From contig CAVUOA010000009.1 in the NCBI GenBank assembly GCA_963742955.1, forward strand, positions 806,001-870,000: a stretch of 64,000 nt of DNA, given 5' to 3'. Source of the DNA: CAVUOA01 sp963742955 (lineage in GTDB: Bacteria > Bacteroidota > Ignavibacteria > Tepidaquicellales > OLB5). The notes beneath the pieces are model-generated. The model was not told the origin of the DNA. It saw only the letters and a program-made list of their open reading frames with translations, and made no database searches. Positions 58,019 to 64,000 of this stretch are shown piece after piece. How positions within the stretch are numbered: the stretch's first letter is position 1; each line of letters starts with the position of its first letter. The translations under genes were made by a program, and so were the position numbers.

Positions 58019-58558
58019 ATGAGAAGAATTATCTCTGCAATATTATTATTGATTATTGTTTACAACTTCATGGGGTATTACTTTGTATACCTCACCATGC
58101 TCTCAGATGTTAAGCAGGAGATGAGGTCTTCACTGGTTAGTGGTAAAATAGATGATGAAATTACGGTACTGAAGTTTGATTATTCCAAGGGACAGGTAAC
58201 AGACAAGGATTTTGAGCTCATTGAAGATGATGAATTCAAATATAAAGGCGAAATGTATGATGTGAAAAACACAGTTATACAAAACGGATTTATTTACTAT
58301 TACTGCATAAATGATACAAAAGAAGACGAGCTTAACAGCAGCTTAAGCCAATACATAGTTAACAATCTTACTGCAAACCCTGACCACCAGAAAAAAGCAA
58401 TAGAACTGCTTAAGAAGGTATTAGACAAGTATTTACCGTCAGAAGAACAATTCTGCGGTAATGCAATTCCTCCTATAACAAAATCTTTCGTTATATTTTC
58501 CAACTCAGGAATCTCCAATTTCAAACCGCCTCTTACTCCCCCTCCAAAGCTCTTCTGA
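58019..58558 (+). CDS. Hypothetical membrane-anchored protein
   Basis: 179 residues from ATG 58019 (the ORF can be extended only by a TTG). One membrane segment (about 4-28) is followed by a hydrophilic domain with Asp/Glu-rich stretches and a Pro-rich end (PPLTPPPKLF). No family is recognised. It faces the noncoding hairpin region. Confidence 0.6.
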   Translation: MRRIISAILLLIIVYNFMGYYFVYLTMLSDVKQEMRSSLVSGKIDDEITVLKFDYSKGQVTDKDFELIEDDEFKYKGEMYDVKNTVIQNGFIYYYCINDTKEDELNSSLSQYIVNNLTANPDHQKKAIELLKKVLDKYLPSEEQFCGNAIPPITKSFVIFSNSGISNFKPPLTPPPKLF

Positions 58559-59093
58559 TTCTCTTCCGATATCAGGAAGTTATTTTAAAAACATTTTAAA
58601 TTTTGTTTTCCTAATGCAATCATCAAATGGGATGTTATCTCATGAATTGATTTTAATTAGCCGAATTCTACCTGCACAAGGATATAATTTTCGAATCCTG
58701 TGCAAATAAAAATGCTCTGTTTCTTAAGTTTTTAAAATCAGAAACAAATAAAGCATGAGCATTAATAATGATGAATTTTAAGGACACCGGATATTTTAGG
58801 CCGTGCAAAGGACCTTCTTCTGTGTTTGCACAGACGTGTCTTAACATAAAATGTGTTAAATCACGAAATACCCTTTAACAGATAAAGCTCCTTTGAACAC
58901 CGTTAAAATAACGGGTCCGGAATGCAAATTTATTTGCCGGCGGTAAAGTAAGGATAAAAAAAATAAATGTTTTTTTAAAAAACAAACCTGTTAACCGGAA
59001 AGAAATTCTTAAAAAATTTAAAAACAGTTAACAGGAAGGAAAAATTATTAAATGGATGCAATTGCTGGACTAATTCCGTTAGAATAGGAAAGC

Positions 59094-59437
59094 GCTATAA
59101 AACACTATCCCGGGGTAACTCTCCCCCCACCCGGGATAGTGGTCCATTTAGATTTTCATAACGCTTCTCAAAATGACTTGACAGGAGTCGGGAAGCACAC
59201 AAGAACACTATCCCGGTGTTAACTCCTCAAACCCGGGATAGTGGCAATTTTAAACCAACAAGAGCTTTTTGAATTTTGAAAAGCTCTTGGGTACTATCCC
59301 GGGTGAATCTCCCCCCATCCCGGGGTAGTAAACTTTTTAAAAGCGGAAGAGCTTCAACGGATTTCCTCTTAGGATACCAAGAAGCTCTGAAACGGCTATC
59401 CCGGGTGAATCTCCCCCCCATCCGGGATAGTTTTTTT
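59094..59437 (+). ncRNA. Candidate structured RNA: four CUCC-loop hairpins plus terminator
   Basis: Four long hairpins share a cactatcccggg-type stem. They are 59103-59141 (perfect 12 bp), 59206-59243 (11 bp), 59292-59330 (12 bp with one G-U) and 59396-59430 (10 bp with one G-U). Loops are 15-16 bases, and all contain an unpaired CTCC (ctcccccc in three, ctcctc in one). Other hairpins sit between them: gcttc/gaagc (59163-59196), caagagctttt/aaaagctcttg (59259-59289) and agagcttc/gaagctct (59348-59388). The last unit is followed by T7, which fits a plus-strand transcript ending there. No RNA family is recognised. The stem changes keep pairing (U-A versus U-G). Confidence 0.6.
59396..59437 (+). 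terminator. Rho-independent terminator at the end of the hairpin array
   Basis: ctatcccggg/tccgggatag stem followed directly by seven T. This is the fourth array hairpin. Confidence 0.8.
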
Positions 59438-59511
59438 ATTACAATTTAAATGAACGCAAAAAAAAAATTTATATCAAGCATAAATTCCGGTCATAGTATT
59501 AATTATAAAAA

Positions 59512-60201
59512 TCATTCTTTTATAGTTCTTACCATTGCTGTGAGTTCCTTAATTGAAATCAATTTAACCGAATAGTTTTTAACCTGTTTTATAAAATCAG
59601 CTTCAAAAGGTTTTGTGGAAACAATTATAAATTTTTCATTTGTCAAATTTATTTCAGAAATTTTAGGCTGATCCATCCCTGTTTTAAAAATAATATGAAA
59701 ATCCTCTCCGTCTTTGCTTACAATGCCTGTGCCGTCAAGCTCATCGGTTTTATAAGTGTACCCTGTTTTCTTAAGCAAGGCAAGCGTTTCATTTTCAAAG
59801 CTTAAGCCGTCAAGCAGTTTCCAGTAAGATTCATCTCTTCTGATTTTCCAGTAATTATATTTTTCCCTTGCATCTTCATATTTTTCAGCGCCTTTATATG
59901 ATTCTGAATTTCTTTTGATATATGCAAAATACAGTCTTTCGGCAGCTTTGAATAAAAGCATCGGGATTCCTACGCAGACAAGTCCAATTGTTCCGAATAT
60001 GAATATTTGAGAAGTTGTTTCAAGAAAACCGGAAGGATTGAGTCTCTTGTATGTATAAATCCACAAAGCCATACCAATAACTATGCCCAATATAAGCGGA
60101 ATATCGTGAGTAAGCAGATTAGATATCCTGCGGGTTCGGTAGCTAACATTTTCAAACTCCCGTTTCGAGAGACCAAATTTGTTATAAGTTGGTACTTTCA
60201 T
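59512..60201 (-). CDS. Membrane protein with restriction-endonuclease-like C-terminus
   Basis: 229 residues. Two membrane segments (about 35-52 and 66-85) precede a charged coiled-coil-like segment (KGAEKYEDAREKYNYWKIRR). The C-terminal 80 residues (FENETLALLKKTGYTYKTDE ... GTGIVSKDGEDFHIIFK) resemble a degenerate Mrr-type nuclease fold: the GY.......G.G..... pattern is kept, but the second acidic residue and the Q/E-x-K are not clear, so activity is doubtful. It is 3 bases after the propeller lipoprotein. Confidence 0.5.
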   Translation of the reverse strand: MKVPTYNKFGLSKREFENVSYRTRRISNLLTHDIPLILGIVIGMALWIYTYKRLNPSGFLETTSQIFIFGTIGLVCVGIPMLLFKAAERLYFAYIKRNSESYKGAEKYEDAREKYNYWKIRRDESYWKLLDGLSFENETLALLKKTGYTYKTDELDGTGIVSKDGEDFHIIFKTGMDQPKISEINLTNEKFIIVSTKPFEADFIKQVKNYSVKLISIKELTAMVRTIKE

Positions 60202-60204
60202 TAA

Positions 60205-61566
60205 TTACCGGCTGCAAACCGTATTTACTGAAGGTGAAACAGAATTAATCATAGTTCCGGCATTAACAGCTTCATATACTGTTACCGGCGCCATGAAAAT
60301 TGTAGCGCTGTTTACAATAGTAGAAGGACTTCCTCCGCTTGGAGTAATTGTGCTGTCACCTGAACAGGTTTCACCGTTTTCATTCATAGTTGCAATGTAA
60401 ATGTCATTATTGCCTGCGCCTATTGATTGAGTATATCCTGAAACAACGAACCCCGTATCGCTTCTGATATCAATCCCGGTAAACCCGTCATTGCCGGTGC
60501 CGCCAAGGACTTTTGCATAATTAAAATTTCCGTCACCGAAGATTTTCAACACCATTGCATCTTCCTGTCCCGAGCCGAATGAAGCCGTAACACCGGCTGA
60601 TATATACTGCCCGTCACTAGTTTCTTTAACTGAAAATGCCTGGTCTAAGTTTGCGCCTCCGAAAGTCCTTGACCAATAAACAAACCCGTTTGCATCGGTT
60701 TTAATAAAGTACTCATCACCGCTGGTTAACCCAAACGAATATGTTGTTCCGCATATTATATACCCGTTATCACTTGTATATTCCACGTCATAAGGCTGTT
60801 CAAACCCGGGACCGCCGTAATATTTAGTCCAGTCAACATTACCATTAGGGTCAAGGGCTGTCAGCGAAATATCTCCGTTTCCGGCTCCCCCGCTGTAGGT
60901 ATAGCCTGCCATTATGCTGCTGTTATCATCAGCGGCTTTTATTGATGAGCCGTAGTCATTGAACACATCTCCGTAAACATTAATCCACACTATATCCCCG
61001 GTGAAATTAATTTTCATAACAAGCGCATCACTGGCGCCCGCCCCGAATCCGTCCGCCGAACCTGAAATCAGAAATCCGTAATCGGCAGTTTGCGAAATTG
61101 AAGTCCCGTATTCATTGCCCGTTATGCGGTAAAATTTTGACCAGGAGAGATTGCCATTCATATCAAGCTTAACAACATAAATATCCGATGACGAGGAATT
61201 GAAAGAAACAGTTTCTCCTACAAAAATATATCCGCCGTCTGATACCTGGCAGCCGCCGTTTATCTGGTCATTAGCAGAGCCGCCGAATACTTTAAACCAT
61301 TGGGTATTGCCCTTATTATCAAGTTTCAAAGCAAAACCGTCATTTCCTCCGGCGCCGTATGATATTGTATATCCCGCAACTAAGCTGCCGCCATCAGCGG
61401 TTTGAAATATTGTTGTAGCTCTATCGGAAAGCGAGCCTCCTATTGATTTGATAAAATTTACCTGTTTTTCTTCTGCCGGTTTTACACCGGAATCGTTGCA
61501 GGAATAAAAAATGATAATTAAAGAAATGATTATTGATGCTGAAGCAATGATTTTGAAAATTTTCAT
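60205..61566 (-). CDS. Beta-propeller repeat lipoprotein
   Basis: 453 residues. Lipobox FYSCN follows the signal sequence (Cys about 23). At least seven ~48-residue repeats follow, each ending in patterns such as GGYIFVGETVSF, YGFLISGSADGFG, NGYIICGTTYSFG and GQYISAGVTASFG, with KLDxNGNxxWxKxxGG in each. This is a delta-60/SBBP-like blade pattern. The protein is probably surface exposed; its target is unknown. A Cys/Ser/Thr-rich end (VSPSVNTVCSR) replaces the usual T9SS sorting domain. Confidence 0.72.
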   Translation of the reverse strand: MKIFKIIASASIIISLIIIFYSCNDSGVKPAEEKQVNFIKSIGGSLSDRATTIFQTADGGSLVAGYTISYGAGGNDGFALKLDNKGNTQWFKVFGGSANDQINGGCQVSDGGYIFVGETVSFNSSSSDIYVVKLDMNGNLSWSKFYRITGNEYGTSISQTADYGFLISGSADGFGAGASDALVMKINFTGDIVWINVYGDVFNDYGSSIKAADDNSSIMAGYTYSGGAGNGDISLTALDPNGNVDWTKYYGGPGFEQPYDVEYTSDNGYIICGTTYSFGLTSGDEYFIKTDANGFVYWSRTFGGANLDQAFSVKETSDGQYISAGVTASFGSGQEDAMVLKIFGDGNFNYAKVLGGTGNDGFTGIDIRSDTGFVVSGYTQSIGAGNNDIYIATMNENGETCSGDSTITPSGGSPSTIVNSATIFMAPVTVYEAVNAGTMINSVSPSVNTVCSR

Positions 61567-62131
61567 TTAGCAATAATTTTATGTTAATATTAAATCGATT
61601 TTTTGTAGAACAAAGTAAGCAAGTTCGGTCATCAGATAAAAACCAAATGATAGCATAAACAGTATTAGAGAAATTAAGAATGCGATTTCGGATATCACCA
61701 GCAGGGTTAAAATAAAATAATAAACAAATTTCAACTCAGAGTAAAAAATTAACGTTTTCGATGTGAATTAATGTATATCAGTTAAAAATATGCAGAATTG
61801 ATACCTATTTCAAGTCTTAGTTAGAACTGAAAGGTCAATTGGATTTTGCAATTCAAAAATTGAATTTTAAAAAATGAAACGAAATTCCCGATTTCTTGGG
61901 TTACACTTACAGAGACATTATATTTGCTAAATGCTTCTAAATATTAAAGTTATTTGGAAATAACTCCTTCTAAGTATATGGAATACTTGATTTTTATCTT
62001 GTTTTTTAATTATATTTGTATTCGAATTAGAGGTGAAAGGAGCCCAGTAGTCAGAGAAAAGCTACAAATTGTCTTGTAAGGTAATCTATTAATTAAACAA
62101 ATGTCCGGTTAAGCCGGATGGGAGGGCAAAT
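61567..62131. promoter_or_regulatory. 565-base intergenic region with leader hairpin
   Basis: Divergent spacer. Before the small gene at 62132 a tccgg/ccgga hairpin (62104-62118) is followed by gggagg (62120-62126) and the ATG. No known riboswitch is recognised. The rest is AT-rich. Confidence 0.45.
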
Positions 62132-62383
62132 ATGAAGCCGCAAGTTAAATCAAAGAGCGAAAATCCATTAAGTGAGCTGATAGACGATGAAACTTATAAC
62201 AACCTCAAAAAATATAAATTACTCGATGAAAAAGCCATAAGAGACTATAAAATACGGCAGATGTATAAGGATATGAGAAGAGAAATGAGCGCCGGTGAAG
62301 CTATCGATAAGATTCAGGAAATGTTCCCGTATTTACAGTTTGATACCATAAGAAAAATTGTTTACCAGGTAGCAAAGAAATAA
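62132..62383 (+). CDS. Small helical protein
   Basis: 83 residues, strongly helical. The C-terminal half (MSAGEAIDKIQEMFPYLQFDTIRKIVYQV) resembles a helix-turn-helix-like hairpin, as in small DNA-binding proteins, but no family is claimed. Good RBS (gggagg) six bases before the ATG. It lies 60 bases upstream of nadE, in the same direction. Confidence 0.6.
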   Translation: MKPQVKSKSENPLSELIDDETYNNLKKYKLLDEKAIRDYKIRQMYKDMRREMSAGEAIDKIQEMFPYLQFDTIRKIVYQVAKK

Positions 62384-62442
62384 CAGCTGGGTTCGGTTCC
62401 TAATGGCTCGAAGAAGTTTTTTAATGAATTCAGGCAAATAGA

Positions 62443-63300
62443 TTGGAAGCATCAAACAGTTCTTTAAAGTCAGAAATTTTCATTCCCCCTGTTAATCAGA
62501 CACTAGTAAAAGTTCTTGTTGATTTTATAAAACAGGAACTCGGCAGGTTCGGCATAAAAAAAGCCGTAGTCGGATTATCAGGGGGAATTGATTCTTCAGT
62601 AGCAGCATACCTCGCAGTAAAAGCACTCGGGAAGAAAAACGTATCAGGATTAATACTCCCCTATAAAACAAGCAGCAAATCAAGCATTAGTGATGCCTTT
62701 ATTATTACTCAAAAGCTCGGCATTAAAACCAAAATTATTGACCTCACTCCAGCCGCAGACGGTTTAATTAAAACAATCGGTGACGAAAAAATTGATAACG
62801 TGCGCAAAGGAAATATTCTTGCACGGTTAAGAATGATTGCTTTGTATGACCATTCAAGCAAAGTGGGGGGACTTGTTATCGGCACAGGTAATAAAACCGA
62901 AATACTGCTCGGTTATACAACCCTGTTCGGTGATGCCGCCTATGCGGTAAATCCTATTGGTGATTTATACAAAACTCAGGTCTGGCAGTTAGCAGAATTA
63001 CTAAAAATTCCCAAATCAATTATAAAGAAAAAGCCATCGGCGGATTTATGGGCAGGTCAGACCGATGAACAGGAGCTTGGCTTTACATATAAAGAAGCTG
63101 ATAAGCTGCTGTATTATTTAATCGATTGCCATTACTCCGATAAAGAATTGAAAGAAGTTGGTTTTAAAACAGAGTTTATCAAACGGGTTAAATCAATTAT
63201 CCGCCGCAACCAATTCAAGCGGGTCCCGCCGTTAATAGCAAAAGTCTCTAACCGCACAATAAATATAGATTTCAGGTATAACAGGGATTGGGGAAGCTGA
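62443..63300 (+). CDS. nadE: NH3-dependent NAD synthetase
   Basis: Converts nicotinic acid adenine dinucleotide plus ammonia to NAD using ATP. 285 residues; PP-loop SGGIDSS at 46-52, and GNKTEILLGYTTLFGDAAY and PIGDLYKTQVWQLA are the family landmarks. No glutaminase domain is present. The annotated start is TTG 62443 without a clear RBS. An ATG at 62424 is out of frame by one base, so the true start is uncertain. Confidence 0.95.
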   Translation: MEASNSSLKSEIFIPPVNQTLVKVLVDFIKQELGRFGIKKAVVGLSGGIDSSVAAYLAVKALGKKNVSGLILPYKTSSKSSISDAFIITQKLGIKTKIIDLTPAADGLIKTIGDEKIDNVRKGNILARLRMIALYDHSSKVGGLVIGTGNKTEILLGYTTLFGDAAYAVNPIGDLYKTQVWQLAELLKIPKSIIKKKPSADLWAGQTDEQELGFTYKEADKLLYYLIDCHYSDKELKEVGFKTEFIKRVKSIIRRNQFKRVPPLIAKVSNRTINIDFRYNRDWGS

Positions 63301-63342
63301 TACAATTACAAATTACTAATTACGAATTACAAATTTTAGAGG

Positions 63343-63370
63343 AGGGCTTGATTTATCGAGCCCTTTTTTA
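63343..63370 (+). terminator. Rho-independent terminator after nadE
   Basis: agggcttga/tcgagccct (one G-T pair), loop ttta, then T6. Confidence 0.85.
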
Positions 63371-63632
63371 TTTATTGTGAAGGCTGGAATCCGGATAATT
63401 AAATTGTTAAGCAGAACCCGAGTGTCCAGCCGTTTGAAGTTTATCAAACTTTTATATATTTAAAATTACGGAAAAACACCTTTAACCCCACCGTGTCCCT
63501 TTTTTTGCATTTTGAAATTAGATAAATCAATATATATTAGATTAATATCTTCAAGTATTTAAAAGGAGAAGCACCGGCATATAACTTCTACGCTCAACTA
63601 ATTCATATTTCTAAACTTTTAAACTTACAAAT

Positions 63633-64000
63633 ATGAGAGCAATAATCTGCGCAATACTTCTTCTGACTACATCAGTTTACTCACAATGGATAAAACAAAA
63701 CCCGTTTAATCCTTACAGAAATATATACTCAGTTGATTTTGTAAATACCTCAACAGGGTGGTGCGTTGGTGACTCCGGGGTTATTATTAAAACCACAAAC
63801 GGCGGCGAAAACTGGATTTATCAAAATCTGCCTTCAGGAGTAAGCCTGAAATCTGTAAAATTTGTAAATGATAATACCGGATTTGTTTGCGCTGATTCCG
63901 GAAAAATCCTCATTACTACGAACAGCGGGTCAAGCTGGCAATACCAATTAACCGGAAGAGATAAAATTCTGCTTAGCTTATATTTTGTAAATCAAACAAC
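63633..64000 (+). CDS. YCF48-like repeat protein (cut by window end)
   Basis: The first 122 residues of an exported protein: signal peptide (MRAIICAILLLTTSVYSQ), then YCF48/BNR-type repeats VNTSTGWCVGDSGVIIKTT, NGGENW and NTGFVCADSGKILITTNSGS. Such propellers occur in photosystem assembly factors and in secreted T9SS cargo; here a secreted protein is likelier. An aaaggag-like sequence lies far upstream (63561). The C-terminus is outside the window. Confidence 0.8.
   Translation, partial: MRAIICAILLLTTSVYSQWIKQNPFNPYRNIYSVDFVNTSTGWCVGDSGVIIKTTNGGENWIYQNLPSGVSLKSVKFVNDNTGFVCADSGKILITTNSGSSWQYQLTGRDKILLSLYFVNQT

Larger units (their letters stand above)
58559..59511. other. 950-base noncoding region with structured array
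   Basis: No ordinary gene is supported. A tgcacaaggat-type hairpin is near 58672-58710, and an 11-codon frame (59052-59087) with a purine-rich stretch about 13 bases before it precedes the hairpin array described separately. Confidence 0.6.

Noticed and set aside
59094..59437. CRISPR-like array or coding sequence in the hairpin region
   Set aside because: Stems are self-complementary, spacings vary (103, 86, 104) and the sequences between them fold too. The minus ORF at 59227-59421 is a translation of palindromes.
61567..62131. Known riboswitch ahead of the 83-residue gene and nadE
   Set aside because: Only a short tccgg hairpin next to an RBS is visible; no recognisable aptamer core.

Overview
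This is about 64 kb of an AT-rich bacterial chromosome that looks like a member of the Bacteroidota/Chlorobi group, most likely an Ignavibacteria-like lineage. The evidence is two secreted proteins ending in a type IX secretion (T9SS) type-A sorting domain with the FPNPFNP motif (10747-11373 and 29446-30883), a GTP-type PEP carboxykinase, several DUF5683, DUF4097 and DUF6600-type envelope proteins, and BNR/YCF48 repeat proteins. This placement is inferred from protein style and is not backed by a marker gene.

Core blocks. 8.2-12.5 kb holds an RsbRD-like protein, pckG, a secreted cupredoxin and dapA. 17.6-26.4 kb holds envelope proteins (DUF6600-like, DUF58, TPR lipoprotein), an aldehyde dehydrogenase and a tight four-gene operon (M1 peptidase, AmgK-like kinase, alpha/beta hydrolase, membrane protein). 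26.6-35.2 kb holds an SDR threonine dehydrogenase, an AtuA-like protein with two coupled microproteins, a BNR/T9SS protein, a nitronate monooxygenase-like flavoprotein, a PHP phosphatase with ribH, tRNA-Met and a serine hydrolase. 36.1-41.6 kb is the operon ileS - traR/dksA-like - lspA - rluD-like. 48.7-57.9 kb holds three DUF4097-like paralogues, ispE, and the operon dsbD - DUF5683 - truA - DUF5683. 58-64 kb holds a noncoding hairpin array, a beta-propeller lipoprotein, nadE and the start of a YCF48-like protein.

Accessory islands. Island A (about 1.6-7.5 kb) carries a decayed Eco57I-like restriction-methylase, a possible EVE-nuclease fusion and a YiiX-like protein, between two exact 68-bp inverted repeats. 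Island B (12.8-17.1 kb) pairs a Ser/Thr kinase with a SAMHD1/dGTPase-like HD hydrolase, followed by an opposing pair that includes a HEPN-like protein. Island C (42.7-48 kb) is a one-direction run of small orphan genes separated by similar palindromes, headed by an OLD-like ATPase-TOPRIM nuclease.

The most unusual noncoding structure is at 59103-59437: four near-identical long hairpins with CUCC-containing loops, alternating with other hairpins and ending in a T7 run. It looks like a structured RNA.

Many genes, including the essential ileS, are broken by single-base indels, often in homopolymers. In most cases this looks like assembly error. For such genes the full reconstructed span is given and the break is noted.
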